A stretch of 64,000 nt of DNA from Bacteroidota bacterium (GTDB lineage Bacteria; Bacteroidota; Bacteroidia; Bacteroidales; FEN-979). Below, in pieces: positions 1 to 10,100 of the stretch; positions within the stretch are counted from its first letter, which is position 1; each line of letters begins with the position of its first letter. Under the pieces are notes generated by a model. It searched no databases, was not told where the DNA came from, and saw only the letters and a list, made by a program, of their open reading frames with translations. The DNA is taken from positions 57,869-121,868 of the forward strand of contig JAPLDF010000043.1 of NCBI GenBank assembly GCA_026391835.1, in the 5' to 3' direction. The position numbers were made by a program, and so were the translations under genes.

Positions 1-72
1 GTTGATTGTCAATGTTTTTTTCATGGATGTTTTATGTAGATAATGGGTATTTTGTTAGTGTGAGTTCAGAAA

Positions 73-417
73 TTACCCGTTTCGGGGTGATGAGGTTTTA
101 ATAATTTTCTCGACCGATTCGACCAGATCCAGCCAGTCGGTTTTAAGTTCTTCAAGGTTCTTCATGCCCAGGTCAGTAATCTGATGATATTTTCGAGGGG
201 GGCCCGATTTCGACTCTTCCCAGCGGTACACTGTAAGGCCTTCGTTTTTTAATCTTGTCAGCAACGGATATAATGTTCCTTCGACCACGATGAGTCTGGC
301 TTCCTTTAACTTCATGATGATGTCGGAAGCATATGCGTCCTGTGTCGCGATGATCGCAAGGATACAGAGTTCAAGAACTCCTTTTCGCATCTGGGCATTT
401 GGGTTTTCTGTGTTCAT
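73..417 (-). CDS. PadR-family transcriptional regulator
   Basis: A 114-residue protein with the PadR winged-helix pattern: MRKGVLELCILAII at the start, then a YASDIIMKLKEA helix, the wing region EGTLYPLLTRLKNEGL, and the GPPRKYHQITDLG hairpin, ending in a short dimerisation helix. PadR proteins are usually repressors that bind palindromes near their own promoter. I chose the ATG at 417 because it gives the usual short acidic N-terminus (MNTENPNAQ); a longer reading from 435 would run into the operator-like palindrome at 437-467. The usual partner, a small membrane protein with DUF1700/DUF4097-type adhesin genes downstream, would lie beyond position 1 and is not visible. The family call is firm; the regulated target is unknown. 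Confidence 0.9.
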   Translation of the reverse strand: MNTENPNAQMRKGVLELCILAIIATQDAYASDIIMKLKEARLIVVEGTLYPLLTRLKNEGLTVYRWEESKSGPPRKYHQITDLGMKNLEELKTDWLDLVESVEKIIKTSSPRNG

Positions 418-436
418 GCGGCAAATATAATACATT

Positions 437-467
437 ATTTAGTACTATGTAATGCATGGTACTAAAT
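437..467. promoter_or_regulatory. Putative PadR operator (13-bp inverted repeat)
   Basis: ATTTAGTACTATG (437-449) and CATGGTACTAAAT (455-467) are reverse complements except for one base, separated by 5 bp. The centre lies about 35 bp upstream of the padR start codon, where autorepression sites of this family usually sit. The core TAGTAC...GTACTA fits the A/T-rich dyads described for PadR proteins. That it is the PadR site is inference from position and symmetry. Confidence 0.6.
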
Positions 468-489
468 TTTATGATATTTTAACAATTGG

Positions 490-609
490 GGTGAACAGGT
501 AAACGGGTGAACAGGTAAACGGGTAAACAGGTGAACGGGTAAACAGGTGAACGGGTAAACAGGTGAACGGGTGAACGGGTGAACGGGTGAACGGGTGAGC
601 AGGTGAACA
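490..609. repeat. Tandem array, 15 copies of octamer GGTRAACR
   Basis: Fifteen exactly phased 8-bp units run from 490 to 609. They vary only at R positions (GGTGAACA, GGTAAACG, GGTAAACA, GGTGAACG), apart from one GGTGAGCA near the end. The same unit in reverse complement follows the four-helix-bundle gene at 1082-1137, so the gene is bracketed by inverted arrays. Nothing in the array is likely to be translated; open frames through it are by-products of the repeat. Confidence 0.95.
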
Positions 610-667
610 ATAAGTTATTAACATAGGGTAAACGATTCATTGATTTTCCGATTAAGCTGAAAAAACA

Positions 668-1066
668 ATGTTTGCACATAAAAAATTATCGGCATGGCAG
701 GGAAGTATGGAAATCGCGGTTATGATTTACCGGATCACTTCAGTTTTTCCAAAAAGTGAATTGTTTGGATTATCCAGCCAGATAAGAAGATCTGCTGGTT
801 CAATTCCAGCCAACATCAGTGAAGGTGCAGCGCGCGGCACTCCTAAAGAGTTTATCCGGTTTTTAAGAATTGCCTCAGGAAGCCTTTCGGAACTGGATAC
901 GCATATAGACCTGGCATTTCGCCTGAATTATATCGATAAAGATTCATTTTATGATCTTCAAGAGAAAACCAGGAAAATCAGTGCTCAAATTTCCGGACTT
1001 ATCAAATCGATTGAACAAAAATCAAAACCTGGACAATCATCGCCGTCAAATGATTTTCAAAAATAA
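668..1066 (+). CDS. Four-helix bundle protein (23S rRNA IVS-type)
   Basis: A 132-residue protein of the four-helix bundle / S23 family first known from intervening sequences inserted in bacterial 23S rRNA, and related to the Avd accessory protein of diversity-generating retroelements. Recognisable marks are the N-terminal LSAWQGSMEIAVMIYRIT helix, the hallmark FGLSSQIRRSAGSIPANISEGAARG and the long FIRFLRIASGSLSELDTHIDLA helix. Biochemical function is unknown in the family. No reverse transcriptase or variable repeat is visible here, so a DGR role is not supported. The gene sits exactly between two inverted arrays of an 8-bp repeat, the right one beginning about 15 bp after its stop, which makes the whole 490-1137 block look like one unit placed between padR and sufE. 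Confidence 0.88.
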   Translation: MFAHKKLSAWQGSMEIAVMIYRITSVFPKSELFGLSSQIRRSAGSIPANISEGAARGTPKEFIRFLRIASGSLSELDTHIDLAFRLNYIDKDSFYDLQEKTRKISAQISGLIKSIEQKSKPGQSSPSNDFQK

Positions 1067-1081
1067 TGTTCAACCGCCCCC

Positions 1082-1137
1082 CGTTTACCCGTTTACCTGT
1101 TCAACCGTTCACCCGTTTACCTGTTTACCCGTTCACC
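1082..1137. repeat. Tandem array, 7 copies of octamer YGTTYAMC
   Basis: Seven phased 8-bp units (CGTTTACC, CGTTTACC, TGTTCAAC, CGTTCACC, CGTTTACC, TGTTTACC, CGTTCACC) fill 1082-1137, with a degenerate eighth unit, TGTTCAAC, at 1067-1074 immediately after the upstream stop codon. The unit is the reverse complement of the 490-609 array. The array ends only 8 bp before the presumed sufE -7 element. Confidence 0.93.
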
Positions 1138-1145
1138 ATTTTCCG

Positions 1146-1153
1146 TATCTTCG
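1146..1153 (+). promoter_or_regulatory. Candidate sufE -7 element (TATCTTCG)
   Basis: TATCTTCG matches the Bacteroidota -7 consensus TAnnTTTG at 7 of 8 positions, 19 bp upstream of the chosen sufE ATG. No clear TTG at -33 is present because that region is occupied by the octamer array. A leader of roughly 12 nt would result. Confidence 0.4.
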
Positions 1154-1172
1154 CCAACCCAAAACCACCGCC

Positions 1173-1595
1173 ATGCAAATCTCCGAAACAGAAACCCAGA
1201 TCACCAGCGAATTCGCCATGTTCGACGACTGGCTTGATAAATACAACTACCTGATTGAACTGGGGAAAGGTCTGCCGGTCATTGAGGACCAGTATAAAAC
1301 CGATCAGTACCTGATTACCGGGTGCCAGTCGAAGGTGTGGCTTCACGCCTCCCTGGAGGACGGGAAGGTTATTTTCAGGGGCGACAGCGATGCCATCATT
1401 ACCAAGGGTATCGTAAGCCTGCTGATCAGGGTACTTTCGGGTCAGACGCCCGGGGACATTATCCAGGCTAAGATGGAATTCATCGACCAGGTCGGGTTGC
1501 AGGAACACCTCTCGCCGACGAGAAGCAACGGGTTGTCGGCGATGATCAAGCAGATGAAGCTTTATGCAACCGTATTCAAAATGAAGGGAGCCTGA
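1173..1595 (+). CDS. sufE: SufE family Fe-S cluster assembly protein
   Basis: A 140-residue SufE-like sulfur acceptor. SufE takes the persulfide from the cysteine desulfurase SufS and passes it to the SufBCD scaffold for iron-sulfur cluster assembly in the cytoplasm. The acceptor cysteine is Cys51 in GCQSKVW, the same position as in E. coli SufE; the LSPTRSNGL loop and the C-terminal helix are also present, and the length is normal. The start at 1173 is preferred because upstream in-frame sequence is repeat array. No suf operon genes are adjacent in the window, so it would have to work with SufS/SufBCD encoded elsewhere. Confidence 0.93.
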   Translation: MQISETETQITSEFAMFDDWLDKYNYLIELGKGLPVIEDQYKTDQYLITGCQSKVWLHASLEDGKVIFRGDSDAIITKGIVSLLIRVLSGQTPGDIIQAKMEFIDQVGLQEHLSPTRSNGLSAMIKQMKLYATVFKMKGA

Positions 1596-1612
1596 AACTC
1601 AGTTCCCTTCAT
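1581..1612. terminator. Bidirectional terminator-like hairpin between sufE and surface block
   Basis: ATGAAGGGA (1581-1589) pairs perfectly with TCCCTTCAT (1604-1612), and inside it CTGA pairs with TCAG around an AAC loop, giving a long stem that overlaps the sufE stop codon. It lies between convergent genes. On the minus strand it is followed by TTTTG, weakly terminator-like; the plus side has only mixed T/A. Confidence 0.55.
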
Positions 1613-1628
1613 CATGTACTCCTTATAA

Positions 1629-4600
1629 TTATTGCCTGATGATCTTTGCAGTTCCGGCAACTTTCCCCGAAATAACCCGGATGAAGTAAACGCCTGCCGG
1701 TTTCCCTGCCAGTGACAAATCATATTTTTTCATTCCTTTCAATGCTGCAGCATAGACACGATCTCCATGCATGCCATACATTTCGACACTGACCTCCTCT
1801 GTTTCGCCGATACCTGTAAATTCAAGCGAAAATCCGCCCGTGGTCGGGTTCGGATAAACGATGAAGAGGGCTTTAACGGGCACCGGATCAAGCTCAGTTG
1901 ATCCTTCGGGTGCCGCGACAATGGATGCGGATTTTTCGCCGCACCAGGGGCCGCCGGATGCGATAAACCCGTTCATATAACCACCTGAAACGACTATGGT
2001 TCCGGTATAATAAATGATGTTCTGCCCGGCGATCATGGTCACATGGCCGCCATTGAGCACATAAAACAGGGAGGGGCTTGCCGACGGAGGTCCGGCCACA
2101 TAGATGGTTTGTGCCGCATTGTAACACCGGGTATCAGCCACCAGGATATTTTGCACAATAAGCTGGGATGAGAATGGCGGATTGATGGTGATGGTAGCGA
2201 CATTGGTATAACCCGAACCGCATCCGTTTGCTGAAGATTGAAACAAGCGGTAATACGTTGCTGATATCAATGCCCCTGGTGCGTAGTACAGGTTTGTTGC
2301 GCCGGCGATGTCGGTGAATTCGCCGGATGTAGTTGAAACCTGCCATTGGTAATCATATGGCCCGGTTCCCCCGGTTGGTTCTGACCCGGTGAGCATGGCG
2401 GGAATTGTCCCGGCTTCGATGACCTGGCTGGGGGCAATAGTCCCTGGTATAAATCCGGCGGGGGAACTGGGACAGTAGATAATTTCCATAGCATAATCCT
2501 CGACTTCGCCATCCAGGACAAGGCCCTCGTAGCTTACCGGTGTGTTATCGGTCCGGAACCTGAACCGTGCGTACGACTGTCCGAGAACAGCATTGGAAGG
2601 TACCTGGAAATAGAGGAGATTCTGCCCAGGCATTGCGACGAGCGACTGGTTGGTGAAAATATGGTCTGCCGGGCCATCCCAGCTTTTATCCCCGTCGAAG
2701 TCTATCCAGGCGTCAAGATATCCCGGCACGGATGCCGTTACAGTAATCTGCATCAGGGCCCCGCGCCATATAAAGGCTGGCATTGTCACACCATCTTCAT
2801 CATCAGGGATTCCGTACGAGTCATCTCCATCGGCAGATTTTGTAGGTTGCCCGTCGGTTTCCTGATCTATGTTGTTGCCCAGGTGGACTGACAGATCAAT
2901 GATATGACGTGCCCCGTTGCCTGCCAGGTTGGTCTTGTAATTGCCCGGCAACGGGTCGTCGGGTGCGTCGCCAAAATCAAAAAGACAATCTTTGGAATCG
3001 AGGCACAACACTCCCCTGGAATCCTGGCAGCCGAAATTGTTGTATACCTTAACCGAAACCTGGTGGAGGCCGGTAACGTTCGTGGAATATGAAACTTGAT
3101 GGCCGCTTGCAAACGGCAGTGAATTGTCATACCAGGCAATATAGGGATAGGCATTTGGGTATATGTCGCCGGGCGGCAGCTCGTTTAGAGGCAATGGTAC
3201 ATAAAGTTGTATCGGGGTATTGTTGCAAATGGGGTAGCAGCCGAGCGGGAACAAGCTTAAATCAGGTTTAGGATAGATAAAGCCGGCATCAGCTGAAGCC
3301 ATGCAACCCGATTCCTTATCGGTGATGGTCAAACTGTAAAAACCTGGTGCCATTGCGGTTATATCCGGCGTTGTTGCACCGTTGCTCCACTGGTAGTAAT
3401 AGCTGCCCGCAGGGGATGGAGAGGAGGCCAGGGGAAAAGCCGGACCTTCGCAGGTATACAGGAGCGGCACCGTAACGACCGGCTTCCGGTAAAATGTGAT
3501 GCAAATGGTATCCCTCGCTTCACACCAGGAATCTATATCGGTAACAGTGACGATAAAGTTGTAAGTTACAGGGAGTACAGCAGGCAAGGTAACATCCACA
3601 TCGATTTGAACCGCCTGGTAACTGTTGTTCCAGGGAGGAAATGTGGCAGTTGCGTCGCTGCTCCAGTTATAGGTATACGAAGTTATATCGGGCTTGCACC
3701 TCAACTTCACAATAACATGGCCGGATGGCAGGACGCAAAAATGGTCGTCGCCAACAATTTCAATTTTTGCCACAGGAGGAGTTATCTTATAAATATAGAT
3801 ATGGTTTGAAGTGCTGGTGCAGCTGATCCCACCTGAAATGTACGAACCTTCGAGCCAGTATTCGCCCGGTACGGATGCAGTATAATCTTGCCCGTTTGCC
3901 CCGGAAATACTGCTTCCATCTCTATACCACTGGTAGGTGTCCATCCCTGAACAACCTGAAAAAATAACGGATTTCCCGGGACAGAATGCGGTATTCGAAA
4001 CTGTTATCGTGCAGGGGGGCGAAGGATTGACCACGATTTGCTTTGTGGTAATCGGGGAAATACAACCCTTCAGATCATAAGTAATTAGTGAAATGTCATA
4101 GGTGCTTGCCGGGGTAAATGCATGTTCGGTATTTGCCGTGAATGATTTGCTGCCATCACCAAACTTCCAGTAAAATTGATAAAAGGGGCTGTTTTGATTT
4201 GCCTGGAAAGAGGTCGGCGTGTTTTCGCACACAGGTGTTGAATAGGTGAAGTCGGAGAGGGGCAAGTCTACAATTACTGTTTCTGAATGCGTCGTAGAAC
4301 ACGTAGCAGAGAAAACTTCAAGTGTTACGGTGTATGTTCCGGAGGCATCAACGGTCAAACCCGGTTCACGGGGACTGTATGGGGTTGAATAATCAAACGT
4401 TTCGTGACCCGGCGGGGTAACCGTCCATAGGTAACTGGTAATACTGGCACCATAGAAAACTTCGGATTTTTCTTTTAGCAGGATACGGTTACATATCGGA
4501 TATGCCCTGAAATAAGCCACAGTCGGACATGGAATTCCATTGCAATGACAACTTCCAATGCCTCCCTGGCAATCTTCAATAACAACCTCTACAAAATTTG

Positions 4601-7109
4601 AGGTGGCATCACAGCCGTCGAGCACTATCCTGACATAATATTTATAAGTACCTAAATATAGATTATTTATATTGATTGGTTCGGCTGCACTATTTCCTGG
4701 AAGTATTATGTCATTGCCGGCAGGATCAATCTGGTGCCATTCATAAGAGTCAGCCGCCGATGCAGTTGAAAGGGTAAGCGTTTCGTTGGCCAAATGACAA
4801 AAAACGGGTGTCTTGTCGAAAGTCACCGTTACTGGTGGCGGGCCGTTGACTACAACCGTGTATGTATCACTGCCGCCGCAGGTTGTCACTTTAAGTGTTG
4901 CCGCAGGATTTGTCGTGGAATTCCAGCGGATATTCACCGAGTTTAATCCTTGTCCGGATTCGATGGTTCCCTGTTCCGGCGGCGTGATCGTCCATTCAAA
5001 CCCGCCGGGCGGTGTCGGGCCGCTTGCAGTATACATGTTGGGGAGATCATCGATACATACCGGTGACGGGCCTGAGATGACCGGCGTCCCATATGCGTTT
5101 ACCAGAAGTGTCTGTGTTGCTGAATTGCATGGAACGCCGGGATTTATCTCCATTTCCTGGTACACGCTTATGGTCCATGGCGAAGTTCCCGCAAACTGGA
5201 ATATCGCTGAATCCTGGTCCGGGCCAAACTGCCCCAGGATGTTGGTGGGGCCCCCGGAGAACGTCCAGTTAAACAAGGCGCCATCGGTGTCAGAAATGAT
5301 GCTGTAAAGGTAACCCTTGTCAGGGCAAACATCGGTGGGACCGGTAATACTGCCGAGAACCGGCCGGGCAATGACCTGGACCACTTTCGTGGCGTTTGCA
5401 TTGCAGAAATCAGACGGTACCAGGGGTGTTGCCGTAATGGTATATATTCCCGGTAAATTCCAGGAAACGTTTATTGTGTTTCCCGGCGACCCGCTGATTG
5501 AGGCCCCTGAAGGGGTAATCGTCCATGTTGCAGGTCCATTGGTACTGTATGACGCGGGTGTCCCCTCGCAAACCTTCTCGTCCAGGTAAGAAATGGAGAA
5601 CACCGGCAGTACACTTACCGTGGTGGTGCTTATCCCGGGGGGGCATCCCGCAAGGGGGTTGTTGTAACTGCATGTGACCGTATACGTTCCCGGGGAATAA
5701 AAAGTAATGTTTACAGTGGGTACATTCCTGTCTGCCAGGTTAAAAGAATAGAAACCACCTGTTACAGACCAGGTGTAATTTGTGCCGGGCATCGTTGGCA
5801 GGGAAAAACTGCCCGATGACCCGGCACATAATATGGCCGGGCCATCCATGGCAAGGTCGGGATACATTACCGGTACATACATGGTGGTATTGCCGGGGCA
5901 GGGTGCGGTGGGGCACCCGGGCGTGGAGAGGGTTACCCTGGTCGGTATGTGCGGATTGTTTTGATCCCATTTTACCTTGATACAATTTGTGTTGACTCCG
6001 GAGACGATCGTTCCGCCATAAGCGGTCCAGTTATAGGGTGTACAAACCACCGACGTGCAAAATGTTGAATAGTAACCCGGGCAAATCGTCCCATACTGGC
6101 AGGGGTCCCCAAAGCAGCAGTAACTGGTTATGCCGGGCCCCGCATCCGGGGTTACAACCAATGTTTTTGATACTTTATCGGAACAGTCGCAGTTAGTATA
6201 TTGTGAGGAGGATGCCCCGATGGGGTCGGTATCGGATGCAGTAAAGGTTATCGTATATGTTCCGGGTAAAGCGTATTTGTGATCGGGAGGATTTGCGAGG
6301 GTTGAGGTCGTGCCATCGCCGAACTCCCAAAGCCAGGTGCTTCCTCCCTTTGATTTATTTGTAAAATGTACGGGAGTATTGAGACATACCGTGGGATAGG
6401 GATCGACCGAAAAATCCGCCTCAGGGCCGTCGATCAGGCAGATTTTCTGAAGGATCGTCTGTTTGCAGCATCCGCCATCAGCCATACCGCTTGCATCGAC
6501 TTTGATAAACCCGGAAGGATCCGATCCCCATATTACGGTAACCGGGTTCCCGGTGAAAACGGCCGGTGTTCCCCCGGTAATTGTCCAGGTATACGTATAT
6601 CCCGGTATATCGGGATATACGGTATAGGTATGCGGTGTCCCTTTACATGCTGTTATTGCGTCGCAGTTTATGCTTCCGTTTGCGGGGCAGCAGGCCTCGA
6701 AGGGTGCGCAAATTTCGACAGCATCTTTCAAAAAGAATTCGGGGCAGCATACTTTCGGATATACAACCACAGAGACCCACCCTTCCTGGAAACCTCCCGG
6801 GGGAGGGGAATAATGGACAGTGAGGTGGAATATGTCTGTTTTGTAACCTTTGACATCTTTCGGATAGATCACCGGGTCGCGCAGGGTTGAAGTCCAGCTT
6901 TTGTCTGAATTTTCCCACAGGAAGGTGGCGAACTGGTTGTCGCAACCCTCGGCAAAATCACACAGAAAATGGATTGGTTCCCCATAGCAAACAGGGTTGG
7001 GGAATGCAGTTTGAGCGGTTGTATCGATTGATAAACCCGGCATGAGCAGGATGATTGCAACCGCCAGGTGCCATTGTCTCATTGCGGAATCCGGAGCAAA
7101 ATTTTTCAT
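1629..7109 (-). CDS. Giant T9SS cargo protein with PKD, GEVED and coathanger modules (1826 aa)
   Basis: Secreted surface protein. Order: signal peptide (about 1-33), an N-terminal Cys-containing module (about 35-125, PNPVCYGEPI ... SPPPGGF) shared with the 525-aa protein at 16116-17693, Ig-like repeats, a PKD domain with WEFGDG at 261-266, a long run of Ig-like modules, a second PKD near 980 (WKFGDG), a GEVED domain about 1370-1543 (FGDAPDD ... GEVEDYAM), a coathanger-like module about 1650-1733 (VADTRCYNAAQTI ... AGQNIIYY) and a T9SS type A sorting domain from about 1748 (YPNPTTGGF, GVYFIRV). PKD and GEVED domains usually serve adhesion or carbohydrate contact; no catalytic motif is seen. 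The start is supported by matching N-terminal spacing (MK..., then R/KQW) in the 525-aa paralogue. It is last in a run of eight minus-strand genes. Confidence 0.9.
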   Translation of the reverse strand: MKNFAPDSAMRQWHLAVAIILLMPGLSIDTTAQTAFPNPVCYGEPIHFLCDFAEGCDNQFATFLWENSDKSWTSTLRDPVIYPKDVKGYKTDIFHLTVHYSPPPGGFQEGWVSVVVYPKVCCPEFFLKDAVEICAPFEACCPANGSINCDAITACKGTPHTYTVYPDIPGYTYTWTITGGTPAVFTGNPVTVIWGSDPSGFIKVDASGMADGGCCKQTILQKICLIDGPEADFSVDPYPTVCLNTPVHFTNKSKGGSTWLWEFGDGTTSTLANPPDHKYALPGTYTITFTASDTDPIGASSSQYTNCDCSDKVSKTLVVTPDAGPGITSYCCFGDPCQYGTICPGYYSTFCTSVVCTPYNWTAYGGTIVSGVNTNCIKVKWDQNNPHIPTRVTLSTPGCPTAPCPGNTTMYVPVMYPDLAMDGPAILCAGSSGSFSLPTMPGTNYTWSVTGGFYSFNLADRNVPTVNITFYSPGTYTVTCSYNNPLAGCPPGISTTTVSVLPVFSISYLDEKVCEGTPASYSTNGPATWTITPSGASISGSPGNTINVSWNLPGIYTITATPLVPSDFCNANATKVVQVIARPVLGSITGPTDVCPDKGYLYSIISDTDGALFNWTFSGGPTNILGQFGPDQDSAIFQFAGTSPWTISVYQEMEINPGVPCNSATQTLLVNAYGTPVISGPSPVCIDDLPNMYTASGPTPPGGFEWTITPPEQGTIESGQGLNSVNIRWNSTTNPAATLKVTTCGGSDTYTVVVNGPPPVTVTFDKTPVFCHLANETLTLSTASAADSYEWHQIDPAGNDIILPGNSAAEPININNLYLGTYKYYVRIVLDGCDATSNFVEVVIEDCQGGIGSCHCNGIPCPTVAYFRAYPICNRILLKEKSEVFYGASITSYLWTVTPPGHETFDYSTPYSPREPGLTVDASGTYTVTLEVFSATCSTTHSETVIVDLPLSDFTYSTPVCENTPTSFQANQNSPFYQFYWKFGDGSKSFTANTEHAFTPASTYDISLITYDLKGCISPITTKQIVVNPSPPCTITVSNTAFCPGKSVIFSGCSGMDTYQWYRDGSSISGANGQDYTASVPGEYWLEGSYISGGISCTSTSNHIYIYKITPPVAKIEIVGDDHFCVLPSGHVIVKLRCKPDITSYTYNWSSDATATFPPWNNSYQAVQIDVDVTLPAVLPVTYNFIVTVTDIDSWCEARDTICITFYRKPVVTVPLLYTCEGPAFPLASSPSPAGSYYYQWSNGATTPDITAMAPGFYSLTITDKESGCMASADAGFIYPKPDLSLFPLGCYPICNNTPIQLYVPLPLNELPPGDIYPNAYPYIAWYDNSLPFASGHQVSYSTNVTGLHQVSVKVYNNFGCQDSRGVLCLDSKDCLFDFGDAPDDPLPGNYKTNLAGNGARHIIDLSVHLGNNIDQETDGQPTKSADGDDSYGIPDDEDGVTMPAFIWRGALMQITVTASVPGYLDAWIDFDGDKSWDGPADHIFTNQSLVAMPGQNLLYFQVPSNAVLGQSYARFRFRTDNTPVSYEGLVLDGEVEDYAMEIIYCPSSPAGFIPGTIAPSQVIEAGTIPAMLTGSEPTGGTGPYDYQWQVSTTSGEFTDIAGATNLYYAPGALISATYYRLFQSSANGCGSGYTNVATITINPPFSSQLIVQNILVADTRCYNAAQTIYVAGPPSASPSLFYVLNGGHVTMIAGQNIIYYTGTIVVSGGYMNGFIASGGPWCGEKSASIVAAPEGSTELDPVPVKALFIVYPNPTTGGFSLEFTGIGETEEVSVEMYGMHGDRVYAAALKGMKKYDLSLAGKPAGVYFIRVISGKVAGTAKIIRQ

Positions 7110-7180
7110 GTGAAAGATGTTATGGATCTACAGACACTGTGAACGGGTTGATCATTCATTACTCCAATCTGTCCCCGTCA

Positions 7181-10100
7181 TTATTGCTTGATGATCTTCC
7201 CTGACCCTGCAAGGTTTCCTGTCACAACACGGATGAAATAGACGCCAACCGGTTTCCCGGCAAGTGACAGATCATATTTCCGTTGCCCGTTCAGTGTGGC
7301 CGATTGCACCCGTTCACCATGCATGCCATAAATTTCAAGTCGGAGTTCAGCCGTTTCATCCGTTCCGGTCAGTTCCAGCGAAAAGCCTCCGGTAGTGGGG
7401 TTTGGATAGATCGTAAAGAACGATTTTCCGGCAGCCGGCGGGCTTTCAGCTTCCCCTTCGGGATTTGTTACAATTGAGATGGCCTTGCTGCCGCAATAGG
7501 TTCCATCCAGGGTGATTTTGCCTTTCATATAACCGCCGGGAAGGACTTTCGTGCCTACATAATAAATGATATTCTGCCCTGCGATCATGGTTGCATGGCC
7601 CCCGTTGGCAACGATAAAGGTCGTGGGGTAACCGGGTGGCGGACCTGCGACAAATATCGTCTGGAGCGCGCTGTAGCACCGGGTATCCAGTACAATTTCA
7701 TTCTGCAGGTTCAGGTTCGAACAAACCGATTTATTTTGCATGACAGTCCAGCAACCGGTTGCAGTACAGGAGTTGAAATCGGTTACGGTAACACAATAAG
7801 TCCTGGCAACCAGGTTCATGATGTTCTTTGTTTGCGACCTGGGAGGATCGTCCCATTGATATGAATAGTTGAAGACGCCGCCGCCAACCGTGAGGTCGAT
7901 TTTTCCGTCTGCAGCCCCTGCGCATGATTCCGGGGTAGTAAATGCCGACAGGACCAATGCTGCGGGTTCACCCACTGTCATGCAAAAGACAGCCTCACAG
8001 AGATGGGCATCAGTGATCGTGACGCAATAGGTCCCGGCGCATAAATCTGATATGTCGGCAGTTTGAGGCCCGTTGCCCCAGTTGTAGGTGTATTGCGGGG
8101 TTCCCCCGGTGGTGCTTATTGTCTTTATTTTTCCATCGCATTTCCCGTTGCAGGTTACATTTGTAACGGACCCTACCCATGATATCGGGTCAGGATCATC
8201 AACCATCCAGCTGCCGGTTGTCACGCATCCGCTATAGTCGGTAACGGTCACTGTGTAGGCACCCGGAGACAGGCAGCACAAATCAGGGATCAGCCAGCCC
8301 GGAGGATCGCTCCACTCGTATGAATATGTTTGAGTTCCGCCGGTTACCGTAATGTCGATCAGCCCGTTGGAATTTAAATAACAGTCCGGGTTTGTCACAA
8401 CACCGGTCACAACAAGGTCCTCCGGATCAGTAAGAGACCAGCAGCCTGCTTTGGTGCAGCCATTTGCATCCGTTACTGTCACACAATAGGTGCCTTCTGC
8501 CAGCTGGCAAATATCCTGCGTAGGCGCAGTCGTATTCCAGGAATAGTCGTAAGGTGAAGTCCCCCCGAAAACGGAGAGGTCAATGCACCCGTCCTGGCCG
8601 CCCGGGCAGAGGATATTGATAAAACTTGCCATGAGCACGATGTCATCGGGCTGACCAACCATCCAGCTGGCCGTCGCCTTGCAGTTGTTGGCATCGGTCA
8701 CTGTCACCGTATAAACGCCGTAGTGAAGGCCGCTGATGTTTTGCGTGTTGGCAGGTTTGCTCCATAAATACGAATATGCAGTAGTTCCGCCAGTCACGGT
8801 GATGTCGATCCTTCCGTCGCTGTACCCAAAACATGATGCATTCGTTACCATGCCGGTCACGATAAGTACGACAGGTTCAGGAACCGTCCAGCAGTCTGTT
8901 TTCGTGCAGGAGTGCGCATCGGTTACGGTGACGCAATAGGTACCTGTGGTGAGATTGCATATGTCCTGGGTATGCTTCGAATTATCCCATACATACAGGT
9001 AAGGTGTTGTGCCACCCGAAACAGAGAGATCGATGCATCCACTGGAGCCGCCGGCGCAAAGGACGGGAGAAACCGATGCTGACAGTGATATTTCACTGGG
9101 TTCGGTGATTGTCGTGCAGAATACGGCCTCACAGAGGTTGGCATCGGTGATCGTGAGGCAATAGGTTCCAGGGCATAAATCTCTGATGTTCGGAACTTGC
9201 TGCGTGGTATTCCACATATAAGAATATGGTGAGGTTCCTCCCGAAGTCATCAATGTCATAATGGTGCCGTCACATTTCCCATGACAGGATATTTGTTTAA
9301 CGGAGCCCACCCATGAAATTTCGGCGGGTTCGCCAACCATCCAACTTGCCGTCACCGTGCAAAAGTGTGCATCGGTCACTGTCACCGTATAAGGACCCGA
9401 ATGGAGGCTGTTGATATTTTGCGTCATGGCAGGTTTGCTCCATAAATAGGAATATGCGGTAGTTCCACCGGTCACGGTGATGTCGATCCTCCCGTTGCTG
9501 TATCCATGACATGATGCATTTGTCACCATGCCGGTAACAGCAAGTGCCACAGGTTCAGGAACCGTCCAGCAGTCTGTTTTCGTGCAGGAGTGCGCATCGG
9601 TAACCGTGACGCAATAGGTACCAGTGGTGAGATTGCATATGTCCTCTGTATGTTTCGAATTATCCCATACATACTGGTATGGCGAAGTTCCACCCGCGAC
9701 CGAGAGGTTGATGCAACCGCTGGAGCCGCCGGCACAAAGGACGGGAGAAACCGATGCTGAAAGTGATATTTCACTGGGTTCGGTGATTCTCGCGGAAAAT
9801 CTGGCCTCACATAAATGCGCATCGGTTACCGTGAGGTTATAGATTCCGGGGCATAAACCGGAGAGGCTAGGCGTTTGCTGCGTGGTATTCCAGGTATAGG
9901 AATATGGCGAGGTTCCTCCAATGGTCATCAACATAGTAATTGTGCCATCACATTTCCCATGACATGAAATCTGTTTAACGGAACCCACATATGAAAGTTC
10001 GGCAGGTTCCCCAACCACCCAGTTGCCTGTTGTGGTGCATCCATATGCATCGGTAACAGTCACCGTATAGGAATCAGAAACCAGGTGGCTGATATTTTGT

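Noticed and set aside
479..679. Minus-strand open frame of 66 codons
   Set aside because: It is a translation of the octamer array (VHPFTRSPVH ... type periodicity), not a gene.
490..1137. CRISPR array or diversity-generating retroelement
   Set aside because: Octamers have no spacers of even length, no cas genes are near, and no reverse transcriptase or template/variable repeat pair is present despite the Avd-like family.
951..1172. N-terminal extension of sufE by 74 codons
   Set aside because: It overlaps the four-helix-bundle gene and the octamer array; the normal SufE start is at 1173.
4813..5307. Plus-strand frame of 164 codons inside the 1826-aa gene
   Set aside because: Antisense shadow of a long gene; composition and domain content do not resemble a protein family.
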